64,000 bases of DNA from Paralvinella palmiformis (GCA_025642065.1 JAODUP010001074.1:101001-165000), one strand, 5' to 3'; shown: positions 1 to 12,215, numbered from the stretch's first letter. Notes: generated by a model not told the origin, from the sequence alone. Made by a program: numbers and translations.

Positions 1-872
1 AATTGCGTGCGAACGAGGCTTGCCTTTTAGTCTGAAAACGCTTAATGGCCCAGAAGTGAACCGCTTACGAGCCCCGGAGTACGCAGCCCCGAGTGGCACA
101 CGGCCATTAGTCAGAACGACGATTGATGGAAGTGACCACAAACCAAAATATCATATTTATAAATGGCTTCATTCACCGTAAACGCGGAGTCCAGGCCGAA
201 AGCGAGACATTTCCCAGACGGCGCTCGAGTGCCGCCGAAGTTGCGACCAGAACAAAGGAAAAATATAACATATAATTTGTTCAGATAGGTAGCTGTGTAT
301 TTCGAGTGGACGCCACTATGGCGCGAAGAAAGGCCCAGAGACACCCTTCTTTCTAATGTTGATTGGGGTCGGTAGGGGGCGGTGCGGATGCGACTTTCGG
401 AGGTCAGAACGGTTTAGCGTTGAAGGCGCTCCGCCGTCAACGGTGTCAAAGGCTCAGCGAATAGCTGCAAAAAGTGAATATGATGACGAAGAGTTAACGG
501 AGCGTTTATAATTTTCCAACATTTTGCCCGAGGGGTCAGCTATTGTTCTGTTGTTTTCGGAGAGTGTGTTTTGCGGAGGTTGTTGTGGGTCGACGCGTCA
601 AAAAAAAACCACACACACACAACACCGACTGCTCGGAGCGAACTGGCAATTAAATGAGATCGCTGCTCGCCCGGTTCACGGAGATTCTATTCGGGCCAAC
701 TGATATCGGCAATCTACGGGTTTCCTCGATGAAAAGGAAAACAATTCGACCATAGTTGGACCCAGATCTATATTTAGCTCGGTCGTTAGAGAAGATTGGG
801 TATTCGTATTAAACCGGTTTATCTTCTTGGTACGATATATGGTTTAGGCTTAGGAAGATAATATAGTGCTCG
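1..872. other. unique non-coding sequence
   Basis: No gene recognised. The short reading frames here show no domain or plausible exon structure. The motif GGCCATTA or its complement occurs twice near the left edge (about 41-48 and 103-110). An A-run followed by CA repeats lies near 600-622. Confidence 0.5.
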
Positions 873-1031
873 ATGGCCAGTTTTGTGCGTACTGTAGGTT
901 GAATTGGCCGAGCGACCTACAAAGGCAATGAGGCGAAGAGAAACATGAAACACCCTTCTGGCGTGCCCACGCCGAGATTTGAACTCAGGTGGATCAGATA
1001 TGGGACGAACTGCGCTACCACCTAGACCATA
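873..1031 (-). mobile_element. tRNA-derived SINE, family A, diverged copy
   Basis: Read on the minus strand, a tRNA-like head has an A-box-like stretch (TGGTCTAGGTGGTAGCGC) and a B-box-like GTTCAAATCTCGGCG. It is followed by the family A body: GTGTTTCAT, a CTTCGCCTCATT segment, a GGTCGCTCGGCC segment, then a stretch ending in a GTGCACAAAA-like sequence. The same order recurs at 17815, 22942, 23664, 28478, 30858, 31686, 33221 and 47203. This copy has a short deletion and many substitutions. Confidence 0.75.
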
Positions 1032-1074
1032 TTAGTTATGAGAGAACGACCCTGCTTCAAAATTTGTTGAGCAT

Positions 1075-1121
<47 letters not shown>
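1075..1121. repeat. compound microsatellite (AC)n(AT)n
   Basis: About 12 AC units run straight into about 11 AT units. The repeat lies immediately beside the tRNA-like head of the SINE at 873-1031. Confidence 0.95.
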
Positions 1122-2307
1122 AACATGCGATGTCTTTACAATGTGTTTGTGTTTTTGAAATAAAATTATTGAAACATATGCTACTCCAAGTGTGCGTGCG
1201 TGTGCCTGTGTGTGTGTTTAAAACACTGCCTCAACCTTAATAATATCAATTACAAATGTCCATATGTTAAGTTAGCCACAAGTTCTGGATTAGTTCAAGG
1301 TCACGGCGCCACACGGATATAGATTAGCGCCGGCCTGTGCCTGGATTCCTGGCCGCGGATCGAATGTCAGCATTAATTTAATGCCTCATAATTCTATTTA
1401 ACTGCGACAGTTTTGCGGTCATTGATCATGCGGTCGTGTCGGCCATGCTTCAGTAATTACTAGACATTTATCAAATCAGCTCCGGAGAACAGCTTACTGG
1501 ATCTGACACTCTGTCGGTTTGGTATCGCTGTATTAGTGGTTAGAGTATTGTATTCCTCACCAATGACAGCTAGAGTGAATTTGTATCGCGGAAGTTCACA
1601 CACACACACACACACACACACTTATATTGATTTAAGGGCTAGCTACACTCTTCTAAAAACTCTATATCCATGTTATGACTAGTCTCTATTAGTTTCCTCG
1701 TGCACATACCCCCACCAGGATCCGCCGTACATACTGGCACTAGCGTCAACTTCCCGGTTAGTACGCTATTTTAATCTGCACAATCCAAAATAGATCATAG
1801 CGGTACAACGGGGTGTTGCTTTACAGGTTGCACCAAGAAAGTGGATTCGAGCCAAGGATCTTCCGGTTTCTGGGGCAGTTATTACCTATGAGCTATCGGT
1901 AATCATTCCTTCATAATTTTACCTGCATATCTTCCTCATCACCCCCTCCCCCACCCCATAGGCAAAGCGTCTGTCTTAACTGATTATTTCAGGTTAAACA
2001 CACTTGGCGACACCCGACAATAAAAGATGCGGCAGATTTGTCGACATTTATCGAATTCATATCGTCCCGATTTTTATGGTATATAGTAAAGCCGGCCTTC
2101 AGCGACCAGCTTCCATTATAGCTCGCTTACAGACCTCGTGTCTGGACGACGGCCTTTCACCTTTTAGGTATCAATCATAATGCGTCGTTTCGCGGCCGAG
2201 AAGCCGAAAATAATACATCATGATCCACGTCAGGGAATCGTACATGACAGGCGTGTAACTGGGCAGCCATGGCACTAAAAGCTAAAAGGCTAGTTCAGGT
2301 TAGATAC
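1122..2307. other. unique non-coding sequence with an AC microsatellite
   Basis: No gene recognised. An (AC)n tract lies at about 1597-1621. A weak tRNA-like fragment (GATTCGAGCC, near 1836-1890) may be a decayed SINE but is too diverged to classify. Confidence 0.5.
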
Positions 2308-2380
2308 TTGTGTGTGTGTGTGTGTGTGTGTGTGTATTCTGTATAGTGTACGTGTGTGTGTGTGTGTGTGTGGGGGGGGG
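2308..2380. repeat. two (GT)n tracts ending in poly-G
   Basis: Two GT runs are separated by a short spacer. The second ends directly in a run of about ten G. The (TG)n-then-G architecture recurs at other places in the window. Confidence 0.95.
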
Positions 2381-3059
2381 GAATAGAAATACTCGAGCAC
2401 GGATGATGTTTCAGTTATAATCTTTTCTGGCCAAGCAAATAGTTTTAAATTACAGGGCCCACCATTAAGAACATCACCGACCAAAGAAGTATCGCTGTTA
2501 CTCTTAGTCCAATTTAACAGGTCATTCTTTATACCCCTGTGCCAGCCAGTAATAACTGCGTTTAATTTAAAATAATAATTACTTCGTTAATAAATAAAAT
2601 CGGGATTTAATTCAGCGACAAGAAGATAACAGTTAATATATTTACCCCGTAATATATGACGTTTCATGGCAATATCTAATACTCGTTTGTGACTTTTTTG
2701 TTGGGAGTAATGTCTAGGATATCTCTATGTCAGGATCGGAATCCGATCAAGACACCTGTGTTTGCCGGACGATTCCCGGTCGATTAGCCTCTGACCCATA
2801 TGTCTGACCTGTGACCTTGCCTATAAATAGCCCAAGGACTAAATAAACCAGTACGTATTTTCTACCCCTTCAATCAACTAGTATATTTGTGCTGGTAAAT
2901 ATAGCATCCTCCCAAGATTAGTTACAGACAGTGAACTTATATTAGCTCAATTATAAATTGTTATGTTAATTAGGTGTAGGTATATAACTATATGTGACAA
3001 ATAGAAAGTAATTTCTAAATCCAGAACTTCCAGGAAGGACTTCCAATGGTTTTTGTTAA
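2381..3059. other. AT-rich unique non-coding sequence
   Basis: No reading frame or RNA gene recognised. The stretch is AT-rich with several TAATTA-like sites and nothing diagnostic. Confidence 0.5.
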
Positions 3060-3435
3060 ACTTACGTTATGATGGTAATAATGATGGTAGTGATGATGGT
3101 GATGGTGGTGGTATTGATGATGGTGATGATGGTGATGATGATGATGTTGGTGATGGTGGTGGTGATGATGATGGTGATGGTGGTGGTATTGATTATGATG
3201 ATGATGATGGTGATGATGGTGATGATGATGGTGCTGATGATGATGTTGATGGTGATAATGATGATGAGGATGATGGTGGTGGTGATGATGATGGTGGTGG
3301 TGAAGGGTGATGATGACGATGATGATGTTGATGGTGATGATGAACGTGCGTGGTGGTGGTGGTGGTGGTGATGGTAGTGGAGGTAATGATGATGACAATG
3401 ATGGTGATGATGATGATGATGAGGAGGAGGATGAT
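3060..3435. repeat. degenerate GAT/GGT trinucleotide array
   Basis: About 375 bp of GAT, GGT and GTT triplets, strongly purine/T-biased on the plus strand. The triplet period keeps several frames open on both strands: poly-His on the minus strand, Asp/Gly or Met/Val on the plus strand. No start context, splice structure or domain supports translation, so this is treated as an imperfect trinucleotide repeat. Confidence 0.9.
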
Positions 3436-3582
3436 CAGCAGCAGGAGCAGCAATTAAACACTACGTTTTATATAAATAGATATGCCTATGTCTTAAAATA
3501 ATATATATGATATTATTTAAAAACATCAAATATTAAAATATACCTATGTATATATTGTATTTTAAATCCACTATAATCAGCA

Positions 3583-3744
3583 TTGCCATGTTGATCATGG
3601 TTGCCATGTTGATCATGGTTGCCATGTTGATCATGGTTGCCATGCTGATCATGGTTGCCATGCTGATCATGGTTGCCATGCTGATCATGGTTGCCATGTT
3701 GATCATGGTTGCCATGTTGATCGTGATTCAAATGTTGATCGTGA
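3583..3744. repeat. 18-bp minisatellite, nine copies
   Basis: Nine head-to-tail units of exactly 18 bp (TTGCCATGTTGATCATGG and variants). T/C alternates at one position (TGTTGATC or TGCTGATC) and the last two units carry GATCGTGA. Each unit holds a near-palindrome, CCATG-N5-CATGG, around TGATCA. The period is divisible by three, so open frames on both strands are by-products. Confidence 0.95.
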
Positions 3745-6354
3745 TTGTTGTACTAAAATAAATAGGCAGGACCGACTTCAACCTAAATAAGGATACCCCG
3801 GACACAGACTGACTCTGAACGAAATAGTGACAATTTCATTAGCAAGGCGAACACATAAAATTGGAGGAATCTATAAAGAGATGTTTAACATTTTGAGAAT
3901 AGATATAATATTTGGTAATATTCATCTGAGGTCAATAGTTGTAGTCCATTTAGCTAGCTCACCTGTATATTATCGTTGCTTTAAACTATAGATGTCGCTC
4001 TGTCTGACCATCATTGTTAATCTGCACCCCCCCCCCCCCACACACACACAAACAGAGGCAAATGCATAATACTTAGCCACATATATGCACATGTACACAC
4101 ACACACACTCAAAAGCGTGTACCACTTCTTCACCCTTACCGACCACATGCACCTTGTTATCTAACTAAGAAAAGAGAAGAGTTTTCGCCGGATTAACAAA
4201 AATAGTATGAAAACTATATTTTTAATAACCTTACATGTTGATTTCATCATTTCATCACTGAAAAAAGACTGTGGCTACATCCACAGTCAATGTTTTCTGA
4301 CCTTGCTGACAACAGTTCAGAAGGATTCGTGTCACGGGGTCAAAAGCCAGCCGGTCTCTGATTGGCCAGTTCTGAAGTTTTACTTCGGGAATTCTCGGAA
4401 TGAAAAGAAACATTGGTTTCCGCTGCACTGACTCTTCTTCAACGATCACCTGTCATCCGTTAGCCTCCAACCTGTAATCATTGTTTTGATAACCGTGTCA
4501 GAGATAGGCCGGTCTGGGCCTATTGTTAATTTCTACTCGGGGATCTCGGTCGGTGTGTTCTCTTATTGTCGCCCAGTGTATACGAACCCAGGGCGATGAT
4601 AAACAGTCCCAGATAGGAAGGGCATTGTTCTCGGAGAATGTCAACGGGTTAGCCGACATCGGCCGAATACGGACAGCCACGCCATCCATGCCAATATGTC
4701 AGATATAATTGAACCTGTGTTGTGTTTTAGGCGTGTATAATACAATTATAGCGGCGACCTGTGCGAATCAACAAGTTTTGTTTGACACCGATCGGGTACT
4801 GGGAGTACAATATAAACAGCCAACGGTGGGGTTTTTATCTGTACGCCGATTGTGACCAGCAATTAATTGGCCGGGTCCGATTTTTCGCTTGTGGCGGTTT
4901 AGCCGGAGTTCTATTTACGCGACGTCGTCGGTCGCGGGGCGGGCTCGCGGCTTCCACCCCCCCGCGCGCTCCCCGCGGCCGGTTAGCGCCGTATCTTGTC
5001 GATCGTGCGCCGGGTCGGCGTTAGAAAAATACTCGACAAACCGCGCTTTGTCGGAAATTTGACTCCCTCAGACGCCAAACGTTCGCGTGGTGGTAGGTAG
5101 TATTTCCTTTTAGAATGTCGGGTTGCTGATGGTGAAACGGGGCTGAGATTTCTTTGTTGCGGCACGTGAGTTTTCTTAGAAAACGATTCAATCTTAATGC
5201 ACAGGTGGGCACAGGACGACGCTTGGCTAAATTCGATTAAACCCCCGAAAACTCCCAAAGGGGTGTCAGGTGTCAGAACGTCGACTGGCCTACCTGGTAA
5301 CCCGCTGATGCTCACGTGAATGGAACCAGGTGTCCGGGACTGATCACGTGACCACGTGATTTCGGACAACAATCAATCCGTCACAATCGGGTAAAAAGAT
5401 TTTCTGAAATCGGTACGTGGTAATCGATGTTCGTACGAGAAAGGGAGAATGGGGAACGACGTTTCACGAACGACATCGCGTTTCTCCATCAAACGGCATC
5501 ATTAAGGAACCACCTGTGGCCGATGTTTGTTCAGTCTTAAGTAAACCAAATACGCGAAAGACAAAAAGAAAAGAAATCGCCTTCTAAGATCGCAAGCTTC
5601 TCTCTCCGTTCCGTTCTTTACAGACGGCGATACCCCGCTGGCAAATTCCATTAAGTAATCGGCCGTAAACGAACGTAAGCCGCTGCACACGCAATCGAGG
5701 CGGCGTCTCGCCCGCCCGCTCGCTCGGAAGAGAATGGACATGGCCAATCTGTTTGTTGTCCTTGGGTCAGTCGTAAGACCATCAAAGGGAAACGTCCCAT
5801 TACAAAAGACGCTATTTGTAGATGACTTAATGCCTCCGATTGGACGCTGTTCTCTCATTCTCGCCTCGTTGGCACCGACCGGTTACTTTTAAAGCCTTTT
5901 ATCGACGCTAATTGGGACCGGACTAAAGGACGAATGTCTTTGAGGCCACTTTGGGGAGCAAACATTGGCGATGATGACGTAGGGGTTTTATCGGGCGTTA
6001 CGATGCCGGTTGATAATGAGGTATTAGTCGGGGAGTCGATTCCACCAGTTACGATGGTAGCCCGACCTTCGTCGTTTCACTCGACACTCGTCGGATTGAC
6101 TCTTCGGTTGATGACTTCTCTCAGATGGTTGTTGTGTCGGCTTACGCAAACAATGCTAACGCGACTGCCGCGCGGCCTTGTAGAGAAGTCGCCCCCCCCC
6201 AATTACTGGAGTGGCGACTAATCAAACAGCGCCGCGATTTCGGATCGCTTTGATTTGGCTGCCATCTGGAAGCGGGCTTCATCGAGTGTCTCGTTAGCAG
6301 TCAGATAGTTGAGTTATTGTCAGGAAAATGTGATACTTCAGTTCCACGTTTAGA
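3745..6354. other. unique non-coding sequence
   Basis: No gene recognised over 2.6 kb. A poly-C run and adjoining CA repeats lie at about 4026-4050, with another CA tract at 4096-4108. A GC-rich, CpG-rich patch spans about 4900-5030. The frames at 4983-5372 and 5502-5858 (minus) show no family features. Confidence 0.5.
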
Positions 6355-6434
6355 CGACGACGACGATGATGATGATCATCATCATGATCATGATGATGAC
6401 CATGATGATGATCATGGTGATGATCATGATGATG
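6355..6434. repeat. palindromic GAT/ATC trinucleotide repeat
   Basis: GAC and GAT triplets switch repeatedly to ATC triplets, giving self-complementary stretches such as ATGATGATCATCAT. The tract could fold into small hairpins. It is probably an expanded simple repeat. Confidence 0.9.
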
Positions 6435-6632
6435 AAGCGCACCAGTCGACCCGCTGAACCAAATCGTTGTCAGTGGAGAGATGAAACCAGGGGAAATTCG
6501 CGTTCGTGTGGTGCCTTCCCATTTGGAGGGTATTGAAGATAATTAATTATTTAATTATTAAAGTCCACACAAAAACAGCCATACCCCGCCCCCGAGTGAT
6601 TCTGCTTAAAGGTAATATTATCCTCAGGGATG

Positions 6633-6800
6633 GGAGTTTTCCGGTTTTTCCAAAGCTGAAACTGGTGGTTTAAAAATAATTCTCTCGCAAAAGTCGTGTT
6701 TAATCCCCACTCTGGTAGTCTAGGATTGCCCTAAAAATGCACAAAAACCCAACCACTTTCTTTCCTGCATTTCAGGTGTTTTTTTTCCCTGCATTTAATT
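6633..6800 (+). repeat. dispersed repeat family D, copy 1
   Basis: Shares an ordered series of segments with 33665-33950: TTTTCCGGTTTTTCC, CTGGTGGYTT followed by an A-rich run, TCTCGCAAAAG/CTCGCGAAAG, a CGTGTTT-A-TCC-CACTC segment, AGTCTAGGATT/AGTCACGGATT, then a distal CTTTCCTGC-TTTCAGG block ending in TTTTTCCC. No coding capacity is visible. The family is unclassified. Confidence 0.65.
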
Positions 6801-6985
6801 TCTCAGTATGTTTCGTGGCTGCATAACGTAAACGCATCACAACCCGACGACATTATGATTACTAATACTGTATGCATGTGATGGTACTCTTTTGAATGGC
6901 TAACATTTCGACCCGGAAATATTTCGTCCCAGATTTTTCGTAATAGTTGCGTGAGAACGATGCTCCCAGGTGTATGTATATGGGG

Positions 6986-7120
6986 TGAATTAAAAATCAT
7001 TTAATTTAATTCATTTTTCTCATTAAAACTTCACTGGTGCGCAAGTGTCCACTTTTTCATTTGCTTAGTGAGCAAGTGTCCGGGTGAGCAACTGTCCGGG
7101 TGAGCAACTGTCCGTACTCC
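6986..7120 (+). mobile_element. solo terminal half of an inverted-repeat element (family F)
   Basis: Contains the inner motif TTCACTGGTG, then the sub-terminal modules GCAAGTGTCCACTTTTTCAT and two GTGAGCAACTGTCCG units, ending in GTCCGTACTCC. This is the reverse complement of the left ends at 11027 and 18205, which begin GGAGTACG. The partner arm and the AT-rich centre are absent, so the copy is a fragment. Confidence 0.75.
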
Positions 7121-7463
7121 TGTATATGGACCCAGTCGGTAGCCGTGATGGAAGCTAGAGTGAGACTGATAGCGGTTTAATACCCGACATATGTGCCACC
7201 ATCAAGAGGACGCCAAACCGCTAATTAAGCCGTTCTTATCAGTTGAAGAGCGTTCCTGTGGGTCGGCCCATAGAGGACATAACGGATAATGTCCTCCTAG
7301 CCAGCCACCGTCTAGATAAGGTATGGCTGCTGATGTTGCTGACACTAATTGTTAGCAGCTTGAAGGATGCTCATCTCGATATTAATATCGTAAATTGTAA
7401 TTAACGGCAAGCGATCGTGACGTATAATTATGGAATTACGAAGCCGGCCGGGATGGCATCCCC
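7121..7463. other. unique non-coding sequence
   Basis: No gene or repeat recognised. Confidence 0.45.
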
Positions 7464-7498
7464 GATGTCATCGCCGCGATGACATCCGCGATGACATT
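7464..7498. repeat. perfect inverted repeat plus direct repeat
   Basis: GATGTCATCG at 7464-7473 is followed by CCG, then its exact reverse complement CGATGACATC at 7477-7486. A further direct copy, CGATGACATT, sits at 7489-7498. The spacing gives a 10-bp stem with a 3-base loop, or three closely spaced binding sites. Confidence 0.8.
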
Positions 7499-8219
7499 AG
7501 CGTACGAGATGACTGCGTCGCGGTGATATATCGATACAGGTATGTCATTTAATGGCCATCAACCGCGATATATGTATTCTGTCCATCACGCCACGCCCTT
7601 TACGCCCAAGCCACGCCGAACGCCCCCCTCCACCCCTCGCGAATGCACGCCCCCCTCCCCCCCGCCAAGACCGAACCCGTAGAAATATGTCAATTATCCG
7701 TATAGGCAGGGCTGGACTCGACCTTATTTACCACTACCCTGGGGATCTGGAATATAATGTAATGTTCGATTGGTGAGTGTTTTTGCGGTGAGAGCCTATA
7801 GATACCTGAGTCGCTGAATCAGAACACCTCGCTCGTCAGTGATGACATGTGACAAACCCTTCAGAGAGAGAGAGAGAGAGAGAGAGAAGGGGGGATGGTA
7901 GTGTGATGGTCAGAAGAGGGGTTTATTATGCTAATGACCTGTTGACGGCCGGCGTCAGCCTAGCTTGTTTCAGTAATCTAGCCCGTGTTATCTCAGCGAT
8001 TACATGCCAGTCTAACGTACGGTAGTCCAGTCGTTTGATTACGATAAGAATTATCAATGGACGGAGTCCACGGAACACTCACTTCGTTGATAACCTTCCG
8101 AGTGTGTCTGATGACGCATGCCCATTTTTTGGTAGTGTCGGGGTTCAGAAACACGAGGTTTACATTTCAGAACGCGACACCCCCTTCTCATAAAAAACAA
8201 TTAAGTGGGCTGGCATCGT
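7499..8219. other. unique non-coding sequence
   Basis: No gene recognised. A (GA)n microsatellite lies at about 7862-7888. C-rich pyrimidine tracts lie at about 7620-7670. Confidence 0.5.
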
Positions 8220-8231
8220 TGTTATTGTTGC

Positions 8232-8262
<31 letters not shown>

Positions 8263-8270
8263 GTTTGTTT
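8220..8270. repeat. (TTR)n trinucleotide repeat
   Basis: TTG/CTG triplets pass into about nine TTA triplets and then TTG. In one frame this gives a poly-Leu shadow. Confidence 0.9.
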
Positions 8271-10050
8271 TGTTGATGCAGTAAATTCGGCTGCCGAAAG
8301 TGATATATTCTTCTGCTATTCGTTGGTTTGAATAACGGATGTTATTTTTTTTAATTATTTCAGAGCCTCTCTCCTAGTTGCTGTATTGCCTAATGTCTTA
8401 CACGAAAACGGGTTAATGTATCATTTTCGAACCGTTTTCTACGAAACCGCGTGCCCATCGGTGTTGACCACAGACGGAGATGCAATCGGAAATGTGAAGG
8501 TCGCGGTGCCGCTCCCGGTTGAACATCAATCCAAACAGATGTTGAGGTTGATCCTGGATGGGTTAATTGCGATACTTGCATGTCGAAAACAAGGACACCT
8601 TTCTCAACCGCGGACGTTTCCATCGTGCCCTGGGGCGTTTCGCCATTTTCGCTTCCTCGCTGCCGTACTTATAGGTCAGCTATTTGCTCGCCTTTGGTCT
8701 GGAGTGCTCCTTAAAGAATCGCTCGTTTGTGGCCAATTCCTGGCGATATCCGCGTTCGTTGCCTGGAAAGAAGAACGGTACGCGGCGCTGCCCTGGGAAA
8801 GCGCTCTATACTGGTAACAGACAGCCTGTGTTTGTGTATGTGTGTGTTGGCGTAGAATGAGAGACGCTTTAAACAAACAGAACATTCTACTGTTTTGCCC
8901 AGTAGAATATATACGCGGCGCTTCGCTTTGAAGTAAAAAAGCCGGCATCTATTGACACTTGTGAGAAATGTAAATGCCTGGAAATTTATCTCGGCGAACG
9001 TGAGGAGGGTGGCTCGGTGCCTCTCTGTGTGGATTGAACAGGAGCGTGTAGTTGGCCCCTGGTTCGCTCCTTCCATCGTAGTATTTCATGTGTCTATTCT
9101 ATATTCATATCTGTCAGCTAGCATCATCATTCGGGTCTTGCCGTCGGCGATACACCACGGCCGTGCGCGTATCGCGCGACTCCCCGCCGACCGTTTGTGG
9201 CGCGAAGCGAAGCCTTTCGAATGCTTTGTGGTGGGCAACGAACGGGTGGGTCGGTCCTTCACGGGGAACGAACGAGACTCAGTCGCTTCTTCAATCAAAT
9301 ATTGACGTTAGCGTGTGTGGGTAACCATCGAAGCCTGGATAGAAAAACCGGTTTCCACCTCGGTTGAACCGTATAACTCACCACCCTCGCGCCCTCAAAC
9401 CCCCCCCCCTCACCCCATACAACGTTGGCTCGTTCGTCTTGTCGAACATACCGAACGCAGCATGCTTCTTCTTGACGCCTGTCTCCCTAGAAAAGCAGAT
9501 GGTTTTGCCCGATTCATGTTCCAAGCGCCGGCAAATAAGACGCATGCCCGCTCGTACGGCGGAAATATGTAAAGCACATTTTAAACGGTTACCGCCTGGG
9601 AAGGTGCCCGGCTCGTGTGGGTGGCATACCCTTCCCAGAGAGGGCGGACCGATGCATTCCAAAATGCCAGGAAATTGATCAATGGACGGGTATTGTTGGA
9701 TGACTTGGCGGCGCCCTTCGTACGTACTGGAGCTCGTCAGATCTTCACCGCCAGGTGGAGCCGCTTCGTTCCAGCAGCATTCCGAGAAGTTCGTGGTCGG
9801 CGCCGAGATAGTGCGCTCGGACGTTTGAGTAGACTCTGAGTCGCGCGCGCGCGGCTTGCCCCGTTTTGGGCTGTCTCTCCGACTCCAGCAACGCCACGCC
9901 GTGAACCCGCGTCACCCTTCGGAACCCTAACTGAGCGGCGAGAGTTTCGCGCCAAAAACCTTTCCACGCTTTACCGCGCATCAGTGCTTTTGTACTTAAT
10001 GAATCGAATGCCACAAAAGAGGAACGCAATTATGCCGTGTGTGTGCATGC
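8271..10050. other. unique non-coding sequence
   Basis: No recognisable gene. An open frame at 8386-8817 (plus, 143 codons) is preceded by a pyrimidine-rich TTTTTTAATTATTTCAG acceptor-like sequence near 8346-8362. Its translation has no domain, repeat or signal I recognise and no supporting exons. 9000-9960 is CpG-rich with overlapping short frames on both strands, typical of chance ORFs. Confidence 0.45.
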
Positions 10051-10051
10051 G

Positions 10052-10084
<33 letters not shown>
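10051..10084. repeat. (TA)n microsatellite
   Basis: About 17 uninterrupted TA units, followed by a GT-rich stretch. Confidence 0.95.
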
Positions 10085-10089
<5 letters not shown>

Positions 10090-10719
10090 TATTTGTGTGT
10101 GGTGTGGGGTCTTGCTGTTGGCATAAATTCGCGAAATAATGTCGTCTGCTTTTGATAACCTCATTTTGTTTACACAGTCATCAGAATGGAATATTATTAG
10201 ATCAGAGTAAATAAGTCTCGGCTTTGTCAACCGTCGGCTCTCCGATCCGGGTGGCTGGATGGTGTCGCCCGCCAGAGCACGGAGCACGCGACCGACAGAA
10301 GTACGGCGGACTTCTGGGCCCTCTTTCCGGCCTTCGGGAAGCGTATAAGCTCGCCGAGTGGCCGAAAACAAAACACTCGACGCCGCGAGCTGTTGGCGGT
10401 CGAGTGGCTGGCTGCATGTCCCCGACGCGGAGCCGGGCCATTTCGGGGGCAGCCACGAGTGGGATAAGGCCTGTAGAAGGGGTAATGCTGGTGAAATACT
10501 GAGTAAACAGGTGTCGTGAAGGAGGGGGGGGGAAGGTTGAGACAATTTCGTCCGCGGTAGTGGTGATGGTAGTTGTGTTGTTATTGATGGTGGGGGCCGA
10601 CGGTGGCGGTAGTTGTATTAGGGCTCGGTGTACGTGTTTTGTAAGTGGAGAGTTTCACCGAGTGTTGTTAGGATAAACTCGGCTGAGCGTGGACGCGATT
10701 CGTCAAGTGGCGCGTTGGT

Positions 10720-10754
<35 letters not shown>

Positions 10755-11026
10755 GTATATCGCGTGGGACACTCGCGGGGTACGCACGCAGGCACACCGC
10801 CACACACACGCACACACGAGGTTCTGCCTCGACACCGGAAGACGTAAACGGTCTTAAGAATCTAGCACAGTCGGGTCGTACCCTACCACACCATGGCGCC
10901 ATGCTTACTGATTCACGCTAGCACCGCGATTCGCTCGCGCAACTTATCAGTTGATTTCCGTCCAATTTCGTGTCGGCCTGCAGACCCATTCGCGCCCACG
11001 CACACGCTTGTGGGCACCCTCAAACC
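10085..11026. other. unique non-coding sequence with a TA microsatellite
   Basis: No gene recognised. A (TA)n tract lies at about 10722-10751, followed by CA/CG-rich simple sequence at about 10800-10818. Frames in 10200-10545 are GC-rich chance ORFs. Confidence 0.5.
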
Positions 11027-11404
11027 GGAGTACGAACGGTTGCCACCCCGGATAGTTGCTCACCTGACAGTTGCTCACCGGACAGTTGCTCACCCAGACA
11101 CTTGCTCACCAAATAAATGAAAAAGTGGGCACTTTCTCACCAGTGAATTTTTAATGAGAAAAAGATTAAAAAATCAAAATGATTTTTAATTCAGAAATAT
11201 ATTTCTTGGTATCCTATTACCTATATAATTATTAGGATGAATATTACCAATTATTAGGGAATTAAAGTTCAGAGATTATTTTATTTTATTAATATAATTA
11301 TGTGCATTTTTTCTCTCTTTAAAAATTCACTGGTGAGATAGTGTCCGTTTTTTTCATTTGTGAGCAACTCTCCGGGTGAGCATCTGTCCGGTGAACAACT
11401 GTCG
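11027..11404. mobile_element. inverted-repeat non-autonomous element, family F, 378-bp copy
   Basis: The left arm begins GGAGTACGAACGG and holds iterated CAGTTGCTCACC modules, then AAATGAAAAAGTGG and CTCACCAGTGAATTTTTAATGAG. The centre is AT-rich. The right arm is the complement: TTAAAAATTCACTGGTGAG, TTTTTTCATTTG, then GTGAGCAACT and GTGAGCATCTGTCCGG. The central stretch at about 11207-11330 closely matches 18665-18793. There is no coding capacity. This looks like a MITE or fold-back element; target-site duplications are unclear. Confidence 0.8.
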
Positions 11405-11935
11405 GGTGTCCTACACACCTCAACCCCCCTCCCTCCCCCTATCGCCACAACGGTGATCAGCGACCTGTCTTATCTGTGGCGTGTCGTCCGTCCTCCGAAC
11501 ATGTTTTGCGGCGTGACCATCTCGCTTTCTACAAATGACCGTAATGCGAGAATTGATCGCTGAACGGAGATCACATCTTTTGATTGCGGCCCTCTCTCTC
11601 TTCAGCAGCGGCCATAACACTTGGCTGTCCATCAGGCGACTGAATGGAAATATGTAAATGTGATGGAGAGTCCGGGAACGACCCTAGTCGGTGATGCTAT
11701 TAAACGACAGTAAACTCCGGGTCCGTGTTGTGGTTTTATTTCCTAAAGTAAATACTCGGATGTGTCTCGGGCGTTCGTCTTTTGTCCTTCGGTAAATTCA
11801 ATTTCAGGTTTGTTAGACGTCAGCGGTGATTCAGACGACAAAGGGGCATTAATTGAATAGTTACTTGTTTATTTAATTTGTTATCGGCGAGGCGCGGAAT
11901 GTTTCGAGGATGGGTTAATGCGAGTACCCCCCCCC
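11405..11935. other. unique non-coding sequence
   Basis: No gene recognised. A C-rich patch lies at about 11423-11440 and 11927-11936. Confidence 0.5.
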
Positions 11936-11952
11936 ATCTGTGTGTGTGTGTC

Positions 11953-11988
<36 letters not shown>

Positions 11989-12019
11989 GTCTGTGTGTGT
12001 ATGCATCTCTCTCTCTCCC

Positions 12020-12060
<41 letters not shown>

Positions 12061-12118
12061 CTGTGTGTGTGTGTGTCTTGCTCTCTGTGTGTATGCATGT
12101 CTCTCTCTCTCTCTTCTC

Positions 12119-12181
<63 letters not shown>

Positions 12182-12215
12182 TGTTGCTCTGTCTGTCTCT
12201 GTGTATATGCATGTC

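Noticed and set aside
3015..3398. poly-histidine protein frame
   Set aside because: Product of the GAT/GGT triplet repeat; no start context or exon signals.
8386..8817. 143-codon open frame with an acceptor-like sequence upstream
   Set aside because: No recognised domain, no composition signal of coding, no neighbouring exons; kept only as a note.
10030..10545. 171-codon minus frame
   Set aside because: Spans a TA microsatellite and GC-rich unique DNA; no features.
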